Below are positions 1 through 4,629 of a DNA stretch of 5,377 bases, piece by piece. Location of the stretch: the NCBI GenBank assembly GCA_937902055.1, contig CALGUJ010000283.1, positions 1-5,377 of the forward strand. Reading direction: 5' to 3'. This stretch comes from an uncultured Pelolinea sp. GTDB lineage: Bacteria > Chloroflexota > Anaerolineae > Anaerolineales > Anaerolineaceae. Each line of letters starts with the position of its first letter. Position 1 is the first letter of the stretch. The translations under genes were made by a program, and so were the position numbers. The notes beneath the pieces are model-generated. The model was not told where the DNA came from. It was given only the letters and a program-made list of their open reading frames with translations, and searched no databases.

Positions 1-122
1 AAATCGCCGCCCTTGTCTTCGGGGTCGAGGGTCAGGGGCTGCACGACCAGCAGCCGGCGGTGCTTGAAGGCCGGGTGGCTGATGGTGGTGACGACAGTGC
101 CGACAACTTTTGCGATGATCAT
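1..122 (-). CDS. BMC-P pentameric vertex protein (EutN/CcmL family), 3' part missing
   Basis: Only the first 40 codons are inside the window. The translation begins MIIAKVVGTVVTTI and continues to LLVVQPLTLDPEDKGGD, which is the standard N-terminal strand of the EutN/CcmL family: an (M)xxAxVxGTVVTT strand, a basic turn, then the LLVVQPL strand. BMC-P proteins form pentamers that cap the vertices of the icosahedral microcompartment shell. The ATG at 122 lies 8 nt after the TAG of the upstream BMC-P gene. An AGGT overlapping that TAG can serve as the ribosome-binding site, so the two genes are probably translationally linked. This is the third distinct BMC-P of the locus; its N-terminus differs from the other two, so it is not a recent duplicate. 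The acidic DPEDKGGD stretch is where family members carry a variable loop. The family call is firm, but length and C-terminus cannot be judged. Confidence 0.88.
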   Translation of the reverse strand, partial: MIIAKVVGTVVTTISHPAFKHRRLLVVQPLTLDPEDKGGD

Positions 123-130
123 GCGGTTAC

Positions 131-451
131 CTACGTGTAGCGGTTGTTGCCCTTTTTGAGGGTGTAATCGAATTCGCCATCGGGGCGCACTTCCAGGTCG
201 TCCACGATGCCCACCAACGCCAGGTCGACCGGCACGAACTTGATCTCCGGCATGGCCAGCGCGGCTTCGCGCGAGCGCACCATCATGCACAGGTCGCCTT
301 CTCCGGCCTGCACCACGTCCGCGGCGGCCTGCAGCGGTCCCTGCGGTTTCATGTCCTTGTCCAGCGGCTGCACCAGCAGGAGCTTCAGCCCTTCGGTGCC
401 CGGGTATTTGATGGTGCAGATGGCGGTTCCCTTGACGCGTCCGAATAACAT
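131..451 (-). CDS. BMC-P pentameric vertex protein (EutN/CcmL family)
   Basis: This 106-residue protein is complete and of usual or slightly long size for the family (about 85-105). It starts MLFGRVKGTAICTIKYPG. It then has the LLLVQPLD strand (residues 24-31), the hallmark DVVQAGEGDLCMMVRSREAAL region (45-65), and the PVDLALVGIVDDLEV region (74-88). DxVxAGxGDxV and PVDxxxVGIVD are the diagnostic motifs of the EutN/CcmL fold, a five-stranded barrel that assembles as pentamers at shell vertices. About 15 residues (GEFDYTLKKGNNRYT) follow the core as a charged C-terminal tail. Its ATG is one base after the TAA of the EutQ-like gene (TAAGATG), so re-initiation by terminating ribosomes is likely; the only nearby Shine-Dalgarno candidate is a weak GGGA. 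A third BMC-P starts 8 nt downstream, so two vertex proteins sit side by side and the other lies between deoC and the dehydrogenase gene. Confidence 0.93.
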   Translation of the reverse strand: MLFGRVKGTAICTIKYPGTEGLKLLLVQPLDKDMKPQGPLQAAADVVQAGEGDLCMMVRSREAALAMPEIKFVPVDLALVGIVDDLEVRPDGEFDYTLKKGNNRYT

Positions 452-452
452 C

Positions 453-842
453 TTATTTCAATCCCAAATCGGCGGCCACGCGCTCGATGATGCGATCCAG
501 CGTGGCTTCGTCCACCGCGCTGCCGCCCAATTGGGCCAGTACGGCGGCTTTCACGCGCGCTTTGATGGCGGCCACGCGCGCGCCGGCTGCCGGCGACGCG
601 ACGGGCGCGGGGGGGACTGCCGCGGGGGATTGCGCGGCGGCGGGCGAGGCGGCTTTGTTGATATACGGGCGGATGGGCGCCGCGGGAGGCGTGTCGGTGG
701 GCTGCACGAGCTGCACGCCCAGCCGGCGCGCCATTTCATAGGCCAGGTCGGTCAACACGACGTCGTCGGTCACCACCAGGCTGCGTTCGCCGCGTTTGAC
801 CATATCTTCGATATCATGTTCCGTGTAAAAGACTTTTGCCAT
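453..842 (-). CDS. Small EutQ N-terminal-like BMC protein with Ala/Pro linker and C-terminal helix; no cupin domain
   Basis: This 129-residue protein has three visible parts. Residues 1-46 form a compact domain (FYTEHDIEDMVKRGE, then VVLTDLAYEMARRLGVQLV). Residues 47-88 are a low-complexity Ala/Pro linker. Residues 89-129 hold two predicted amphipathic helices, ARVAAIKARVKAAVLAQL and EATLDRIIERVAADLGL. From memory, this order matches the first ~100 residues of enteric EutQ (an xxITxxDIxxxxxxGE start, a TPEAREVAELLGF-like segment, a linker, then RIREAIIAQL and a final helix). The EutQ cupin domain, reported to have acetate kinase activity, is absent, and a BMC-P gene begins 1 nt after the stop. 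The C-terminal helix resembles BMC encapsulation peptides. A good GAGGA Shine-Dalgarno lies 7-8 nt before the ATG. I infer a core-organising or cargo-adaptor role rather than catalysis. The homology is by eye; an unrelated small BMC protein with a convergent helix remains possible. Confidence 0.72.
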   Translation of the reverse strand: MAKVFYTEHDIEDMVKRGERSLVVTDDVVLTDLAYEMARRLGVQLVQPTDTPPAAPIRPYINKAASPAAAQSPAAVPPAPVASPAAGARVAAIKARVKAAVLAQLGGSAVDEATLDRIIERVAADLGLK

Positions 843-856
843 AAGCTTTTCCTCGT

Positions 857-879
857 CAGGCGGGCGGCTGCCCGGCCTG
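857..879 (-). other. GC-rich hairpin between the BMC-T and EutQ-like genes
   Basis: On the transcribed strand the 52-nt spacer contains CAGGCCGGGC, a four-base loop AGCC, then GCCCGCCTG. These pair over 9 bp with one bulged C. The hairpin ends two or three bases before the GAGGA ribosome-binding site of the EutQ-like gene (about 850-854). No U-tract follows, so it is not a rho-independent terminator. It could protect the 3' end of a processed BMC-T message or limit ribosome entry to the next gene. The structure is read directly; the function is inferred. Confidence 0.45.
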
Positions 880-894
880 CTGTTGCCGGATGGG

Positions 895-1521
895 TTATCC
901 GGCTTTGCCTTCCAGGCTTTCCAGGGCTTTAACGGCGGCGTCGCGCGCCGTGATGATCTCGGCTTCCGAGCCGGAGAGCCACATGCGGCCGAAACGGCCG
1001 ACGCTGGAAACGTGGATGATCTTGATGCCGGCTTTCTTTTCGGCTTCGTTGCAGGCGTAATTGATGTAGGCGGCCGGAGCGCACTCCAGCACCAGCATGG
1101 TCTCGCCCGGAACGATCATCGAGCCGCGGCGGAAGCGGTTGAGCAGCTGCGCCTGGTAAGGATCCACGCGTGTGATCACCTGGATGGAAGCGATCTGGGG
1201 TTTGATGCGGTCCTCGACCTTCATGCCCAGGCGGCTCAACACCACTTCGCCGGCTTCGATCACGGCGGCCTGGTTATGGGAATGCACTTCGAACATGCCG
1301 AATTCGCGTTCGACGATTTGCGCGCCGGGGCGGGCTTCGGTGGCCTTGACGGCGATGTCCACCACGCGGAAAACCTCGTTGCCGGGGGCCATTTCGACGT
1401 ACAGGGAGGCCATGCCTTCGGTGGAAAGGTCGCCCTGGGTGACCGTGCCGATGAAAGCGGCGTATTGGGCCTGCATGCGGTCGAGCATGCAATAGCACCT
1501 TAATTGAAATTGATCTGCCAT
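895..1521 (-). CDS. BMC-T tandem-domain trimeric shell protein (Hoch_5816-like)
   Basis: This 208-residue protein is about twice a BMC-H and contains two BMC domains in tandem. The first (about 1-105) holds ASLYVEMAPGNEVFRVVDIAVKAT and ARPGAQIVEREFGMFEVHS. The second (about 106-205) holds IKPQIASIQVITRV, GSMIVPGETMLVLECAPAAY, INYACNEAEKKAGIKI and GRMWLSGSEAEI. BMC-T proteins form trimers that look like hexamers, tile the shell facets and often carry a gated central pore. By recalled sequence it matches the H. ochraceum BMC-T Hoch_5816, whose trimers stack into a double layer, more than PduB or PduT. There is no Cys cluster of the PduT iron-sulfur type. The ATG at 1521 has only a weak upstream GTGAG, but the residues it adds (FQLRCYCMLD) form the expected first strand, so I keep it. 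It lies 23 nt after eutJ in an AT-rich junction. Confidence 0.9.
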   Translation of the reverse strand: MADQFQLRCYCMLDRMQAQYAAFIGTVTQGDLSTEGMASLYVEMAPGNEVFRVVDIAVKATEARPGAQIVEREFGMFEVHSHNQAAVIEAGEVVLSRLGMKVEDRIKPQIASIQVITRVDPYQAQLLNRFRRGSMIVPGETMLVLECAPAAYINYACNEAEKKAGIKIIHVSSVGRFGRMWLSGSEAEIITARDAAVKALESLEGKAG

Positions 1522-1544
1522 ATTGCTTTACTCACTTTCATTAC

Positions 1545-2402
1545 TCAACTCATATTCATTGCCTGCTGCAGGGCGATGCCGATGGGCGTCACGAACAGCG
1601 GATCCTGCGGGATGGAGGTGGGAATACCGGTGTATTCCTGCACCACCCGCGCCATGCCGCTACAGCGTGCGCTGCCGCCCACCAAGGTGATGTGCTCCAC
1701 GTCCCGGCCGTTCAGGTGGCGGGCAGTGATGCTGGCCACTTTTTCCATGACCGGCTTCAGCACCGGGAACAATTCCGCCTGGTGCGCATCGTCCTTTTTA
1801 AAGTCCTCGGCGTCCTCGAAACTGATGTCTTTGGCGCCGGCGATCACTAAAGTAAAGTGCGTGCCGCCCGTGGGCTCGTCGGCGGTGTAAACCACGCGCC
1901 CGTTCTCGACCACGGCGATGCCGGTGGTGCCGCCGCCCACGTCCACGATCGCGCCATTTTCGATGCCCAACAGGGCATTGGCGGCGCTGGGTTCATCCAC
2001 CAGCCCGGTGCACTCCAGCCCGGCGGCTTCCACCACGTTGGCGGTGGCGCGCACTTCGGCGCGGGGCACGCCCGGCGGGTAGGCGCTGGCGGCGCTGGTC
2101 AGCTCACGGCCGATGCGGGCTTCCAGGCGGGTTTTCATGCCCTTCAGCCGGTCCACCGCGCCCATATAATCCACCACCAGGCCGTCTTTGACCACCTGGG
2201 CGAACTGGTATTCTCCAGCCACCACCTGTAGGTCTTTATCCAGCGCGACCAGAACCAGGTACGCGGTGCCCAGGTCGGCGCCCACGTAAAGCGGGCCGTC
2301 CGGCGGTTCGCCTAAAGGAACCGCGCCGTTGCGGCTGGGCAGGATGTTCTGGCGGGCGCGCTGCAGGTAGCTGCCGAGGTCGAACCTCTCGCGCGTCATC
2401 AT
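1545..2402 (-). CDS. eutJ: EutJ family actin/Hsp70-fold ATPase, putative BMC chaperone or reactivase
   Basis: This 285-residue protein matches enteric EutJ (about 280) in length and motif order. The phosphate-1 loop is YVGADLGTAYLVLVALD (39-55, with Asp43). The region VVKDGLVVDYMGAVDRLK (70-87) and the connecting VDEPSAANALLGI (135-147) are typical of EutJ. The phosphate-2 loop is IVDVGGGTTGIAVV (152-165), followed by DEPTGGTHFTLVIAG (175-189). The adenosine motif is LVGGSARCSGM (240-250). All ATP-binding motifs look intact, so it should be active. EutJ is thought to act as a chaperone or reactivating factor in ethanolamine microcompartments, and homologues occur in other BMC types; its client here is unknown because no ammonia lyase or other radical enzyme is in the window. 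Two adjacent ATGs (2402 and 2399) begin the frame and neither has a good Shine-Dalgarno, but a short leader ORF runs into them. The cysteine-free N-terminal ~35 residues form a poorly conserved lead-in. Confidence 0.92.
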   Translation of the reverse strand: MMTRERFDLGSYLQRARQNILPSRNGAVPLGEPPDGPLYVGADLGTAYLVLVALDKDLQVVAGEYQFAQVVKDGLVVDYMGAVDRLKGMKTRLEARIGRELTSAASAYPPGVPRAEVRATANVVEAAGLECTGLVDEPSAANALLGIENGAIVDVGGGTTGIAVVENGRVVYTADEPTGGTHFTLVIAGAKDISFEDAEDFKKDDAHQAELFPVLKPVMEKVASITARHLNGRDVEHITLVGGSARCSGMARVVQEYTGIPTSIPQDPLFVTPIGIALQQAMNMS

Positions 2403-2440
2403 CGCAGCAGGGCGGCCGGCGTTTTATCGCCAGCCGTCAT
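2399..2440 (-). CDS. Possible 13-codon leader ORF overlapping the eutJ start
   Basis: An ATG at 2440 opens a frame encoding MTAGDKTPAALLR that stops with TGA at 2401-2399. It is preceded by AGGGA at about 8 nt, a better ribosome-binding site than anything directly before eutJ. The stop lies within CGATGATGA, so it overlaps both candidate eutJ start codons. This is the layout expected for translational coupling, where ribosomes finishing the leader re-initiate on eutJ. The frame differs from eutJ, so it does not extend that protein. It could equally be a chance ORF, or the remnant of a longer eutJ N-terminus disrupted by a single-base indel or sequencing error. No conservation evidence is available, so confidence is low. 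Confidence 0.3.
   Translation of the reverse strand: MTAGDKTPAALLR
2413..2436 (-). other. GC-rich hairpin in the BMC-H to eutJ spacer
   Basis: On the transcribed strand CGGCTGGCG pairs with CGCCGGCCG across a six-base loop ATAAAA, giving a 9-bp stem with one G·U wobble. It starts just inside the 13-codon leader ORF and ends about 10 nt before the eutJ ATG. The bases that follow are GC-rich with no U-run, so it is not a standard terminator. A stable intercistronic hairpin after an abundant shell gene could stabilise the upstream message, mark a processing site or reduce eutJ translation. The pairing is seen directly; the role is inferred. Confidence 0.5.
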
Positions 2441-2462
2441 GGTTGTTTTCCCTGCGCGCTGA

Positions 2463-2768
2463 TTAGCCGATGCTGCCCTTGGATTTCTGAGGCAGGATCA
2501 TTTCGACGTCGCTGTGCGGCCGCGGGATGACGTGCACCGAAACCAGTTCGCCAACCCGTTTGGCAGCCGCGGCGCCGGCGTCGGTAGCGGCTTTCACCGC
2601 GCCCACATCTCCGCGCACCATGACGGTCACGAAACCGCCGCCCACATATTCCGAACCGATCAGGACGACGTTGGCAGCCTTGACCATGGCATCGGCGGCT
2701 TCGATGGAGCCGACCAGCCCTTTGGTCTCGACCATGCCGAGAGCGATTAATTCAGGATTTGTTGCCAT
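2463..2768 (-). CDS. BMC-H hexameric shell protein (PduA/CcmK/Hoch_5815 type)
   Basis: This 101-residue single BMC-domain protein is of normal family length and near-consensus throughout. It contains [20 protein letters not shown] (9-28), [19 protein letters not shown] (51-69), and the C-terminal [16 protein letters not shown] (78-93). It forms flat cyclic hexamers that tile the facets of the shell, with the edge Lys30 in DAMVKAA expected to bridge neighbouring hexamers. The pore loop reads YVGGGF (41-46), where PduA has KIGSGL, so the pore serine is replaced by glycine; the H. ochraceum BMC-H also has a GGG pore. The gene follows the dehydrogenase by 28 nt and has the strongest ribosome-binding region of the operon, in keeping with the main shell protein being needed in large copy number. 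It is the only BMC-H seen in this window. Confidence in family is very high; the transported metabolite is inference from neighbours. Confidence 0.97.
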   Translation of the reverse strand: MATNPELIALGMVETKGLVGSIEAADAMVKAANVVLIGSEYVGGGFVTVMVRGDVGAVKAATDAGAAAAKRVGELVSVHVIPRPHSDVEMILPQKSKGSIG

Positions 2769-2776
2769 TTTTGTTT

Positions 2777-2787
2777 TCCTTTCCTTT
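2777..2787 (-). promoter_or_regulatory. Doubled Shine-Dalgarno of the BMC-H gene
   Basis: The 28-nt spacer before the BMC-H ATG contains AAAGGAAAGGA followed by an A-rich, unstructured AAACAAAA. The proximal AGGA is 8 nt from the ATG, and a second copy lies 5 nt further out. Tandem AGGA cores in an unpaired purine-rich leader predict efficient initiation, which suits the most abundant shell component. No other gene in the window has such a doubled site. Confidence 0.6.
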
Positions 2788-2796
2788 CACTGCATG

Positions 2797-4284
2797 TTAT
2801 TTTTGTTGGATGATTTCTTGAACTACTTTTCGTACCATTGCTTCAATATCCTGCACGTTGGCAGCCGGAGCACCGGCTGTGTTCGAAGCGGCAGCCGCCG
2901 GTAAGGGCGAAGCGTGCAGGGCTGCTTCAGGGGGAGGGGTCAATTCATACGCCAGGCGCTTGACGTTGTAGAGGTGATGCACAGTCACGTTGTCGCCTGT
3001 GATTGCGCCGCCTTCGCCGCCGGAACCCAGCGTGAGCGAGGGCATCAGGCCGGTGGTCAGGCCGACCGCGCCCAGCGTGCCCATGGTGTTGACCAGGATA
3101 CGGAAGACGGGTTTTTCCAGTCCGAAGGCCATGATGACCCGTTCGTCCTGCGCATGAATGACCTGGGTGTGGCCGCGCCCGCCGAACATGATCAGTTCGA
3201 TGGAGCGTTCGCAGCCGGCTTCCCAGCCGTCTTCTTCGTACCAGCCCAGCACGGTGGTGAGCTTTTCACGCGAGAGCGGTTCACTGCTGCCGGTTACGCT
3301 CAAACGGGCCACCAGCACGCGCGCCGAGGCGGGCACGCTGAACCCGGCCATACCGGCCAGCGTCTGGGCGGTCTTACCGACCGTGCGCGCGTTGATGCTG
3401 CCGTCCGGCTGGAAGAGCAGCTTGCGCAGCTTGCCGGCCTGTTCTTCGTTAACGAAGAAAGCGCCTTCGGCTTGCATGAGCTGTTCGAGCTGGCGCGCGA
3501 TAGGCTTATCGGCCACCACGGCCTGCTCGGAAGCGCAGATGGTGGAGCAGTCAAACGCCTTGCTGGCCACAATGTAGCGCGCGGCCTTCTGCAAATCGGC
3601 GCTGCGGTCCACGTACACCGGCACGTTGCCGGGGCCGACGCCATAGGCGGGCTTGCCGACCGAATGGGCGGCTTTCACCATGGGCGTGCCGCCGGTGGCC
3701 AGGATCACGCGCACGTATTTATGCTTGAGCAGTTCGTTGGTGCCCTGCAGCGAGATGTTCTGCATGCAGTTCACCAGGTTGGCGGGCGCGCCGGCCTTTT
3801 GCGCGGCTTCCTGCAGGATGCGGCAGGCTTCGTAGGTGCACTTCGCGGCAGAGGGGTGCGGCGCGATGATGATGGCGTCGCGCGCCTTTACCGCGGAAAT
3901 CGATTTGTAGATGGCGGTGGAGGTGGGGTTGGTACTGGGGGTCAGCGCCGCCACCACGCCCATCGGCCAGGCGATTTCGTAGATGCGGCGCTGCTCGTCG
4001 CGGCGGATCACACCCACGGTTTTCACGTCTTTGATGCTGTTCCACACGCCCATGGAAGCCAGTTCGTTCTTCAGTTTTTTATGGGCGGGAATGCCGTAGC
4101 CGGTCTCGTCGTGCGCCATCTGCCCCAGGCGGGCGGAAGCCGCAAAAGCCGCTTCGGCCATGGCGGCGCATACGCGGTCGACTTCTTCCTGGGTGGCGCG
4201 GCCCCAGACCAATTGGGCCTGATAAGCCGCCTCGGCCAGGTCGCGCGCTTCCTGCATGGATTGAAGATCCGGATAGAGAGCCAT
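2797..4284 (-). CDS. CoA-acylating aldehyde dehydrogenase with C-terminal encapsulation peptide
   Basis: This 495-residue NAD+-dependent dehydrogenase oxidises an aldehyde (acetaldehyde expected from DeoC) to its acyl-CoA inside the shell. The coenzyme domain includes ALTPSTNPTSTAIYKS (113-128) and VKARDAIIIAPHPSA (132-146). ATGGTPMVKAAHSVGKPAYG (196-215) and GVGPGNVPVYVD (215-226) are conserved in the acylating class. The catalytic Cys250 lies in AFDCSTICASEQAVV, a version closer to the N-terminal domain of AdhE than to PduP or EutE. The catalytic core ends near residue 450. An Ala/Pro linker (451-476) then leads to an amphipathic helix, VQDIEAMVRKVVQEIIQQ (477-494), typical of BMC encapsulation peptides; PduP carries its peptide at the N-terminus instead. 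A clear AGAGGA Shine-Dalgarno lies 6 nt before the ATG, 15 nt after the BMC-P gene. Product class is firm. Substrate chain length is inferred from deoC; lactaldehyde or propionaldehyde is possible. Confidence 0.95.
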   Translation of the reverse strand: MALYPDLQSMQEARDLAEAAYQAQLVWGRATQEEVDRVCAAMAEAAFAASARLGQMAHDETGYGIPAHKKLKNELASMGVWNSIKDVKTVGVIRRDEQRRIYEIAWPMGVVAALTPSTNPTSTAIYKSISAVKARDAIIIAPHPSAAKCTYEACRILQEAAQKAGAPANLVNCMQNISLQGTNELLKHKYVRVILATGGTPMVKAAHSVGKPAYGVGPGNVPVYVDRSADLQKAARYIVASKAFDCSTICASEQAVVADKPIARQLEQLMQAEGAFFVNEEQAGKLRKLLFQPDGSINARTVGKTAQTLAGMAGFSVPASARVLVARLSVTGSSEPLSREKLTTVLGWYEEDGWEAGCERSIELIMFGGRGHTQVIHAQDERVIMAFGLEKPVFRILVNTMGTLGAVGLTTGLMPSLTLGSGGEGGAITGDNVTVHHLYNVKRLAYELTPPPEAALHASPLPAAAASNTAGAPAANVQDIEAMVRKVVQEIIQQK

Positions 4285-4299
4285 TCAGATTCCTCTCGG

Positions 4300-4590
4300 T
4301 TAACTCTTTCTGAAAGTGACTTTGCCTTCGACTTCCAGCGAATCGATCACGGCCATGATGACAGCGTCCACCGGGCGGTCTTTGGTGATGGTGGTCTGGC
4401 GGGCGCTGGAACCGGATGCCGTCAGCACCAGGTCGCCCACGCCGGCATCCACCGAATCGATGGCGACGAAGGGCTTGCCGCTGCCTTTGCCGTACTCGTC
4501 GGTTTGCTGCAGCACCAGCAGCTTGCGGCCTTCCAGCTTTTCATCCTTCATGGTGGATACGGCTGTTCCAATGACACGGGCAATCAGCAT
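4300..4590 (-). CDS. BMC-P pentameric vertex protein (EutN/CcmL family)
   Basis: This compact 96-residue protein is close to the family core with no extensions. It begins MLIARVIGTAVSTMK and continues with LEGRKLLVLQQTD (19-31). It carries FVAIDSVDAGVGDLVLTASG (41-60) and ends with PVDAVIMAVIDSLEV (73-87). These are the paired DxVxAGxGDxV and PVDxxIxxVIDxxxV signatures of EutN/CcmL vertex pentamers. It lies between the two catabolic enzymes, 29 nt after deoC and 15 nt before the dehydrogenase, away from the other two BMC-P genes at the far end. A GAGGA Shine-Dalgarno 7 nt before the ATG supports this start. Its sequence differs clearly from the 106-residue BMC-P (for example SSARQTT where the other has REAALAM), so the three vertex proteins are old paralogues, possibly forming distinct vertices. 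Confidence 0.95.
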   Translation of the reverse strand: MLIARVIGTAVSTMKDEKLEGRKLLVLQQTDEYGKGSGKPFVAIDSVDAGVGDLVLTASGSSARQTTITKDRPVDAVIMAVIDSLEVEGKVTFRKS

Positions 4591-4607
4591 GATCGTTTCC
4601 TCTTTCT

Positions 4608-4629
4608 CTAATAATTTCCCTAATAATTT
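4608..4629 (+). repeat. Short AT-rich direct repeat spanning the deoC stop
   Basis: The ten bases CTAATAATTT occur twice, at 4608-4617 and 4620-4629, separated by CC. On the coding strand the inner copy supplies the last codons and the TAG of deoC, and the outer copy lies in the spacer before the BMC-P gene. It looks like a 12-bp slippage duplication. No functional site is recognised in it. Confidence 0.4.

Noticed and set aside
207..932. A 241-codon plus-strand frame
   Set aside because: It is antisense to three genes and their spacers, with a repetitive Arg/Gly-rich product (RRGRRVGG and similar). It is a shadow of high-GC coding sequence.
883..1503. A 206-codon plus-strand frame opposite the BMC-T gene
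   Set aside because: The minus-strand BMC-T fits its family end to end. The antisense product is rich in His, Gly, Ala and Asp with no recognisable domain.
895..1521. PduT-type iron-sulfur BMC-T, or EutL
   Set aside because: There is no conserved Cys at a trimer-pore position of the PduT kind that I can place, and the conserved blocks match the Hoch_5816 type better.
1545..2402. DnaK or FtsA/MreB rather than EutJ
   Set aside because: Length of 285 residues without a substrate-binding domain, the DEPTGGTHFTLVIAG and VVKDGLVVDYMGAV segments, and the BMC neighbours all point to EutJ.
2413..2436. Rho-independent terminator after the BMC-H gene
   Set aside because: The stem is strong, but GCCCTGCTGCG follows instead of a U-run and the next co-directional gene starts about 10 nt later, so I call it an intercistronic hairpin only.
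2914..4611. A 565-codon open frame on the plus strand
   Set aside because: It lies wholly opposite the aldehyde dehydrogenase and BMC-P genes. Its translation is His/Gly/Arg-rich low-complexity sequence with no family motif, as expected for the antisense of GC-rich coding DNA.
4608..4629. Promoter or operator in the AT-rich deoC to BMC-P spacer
   Set aside because: The AT-richness comes from a 10-bp direct repeat that includes the deoC stop codon. No -35/-10 pair with proper spacing could be identified, and only 29 nt are available.
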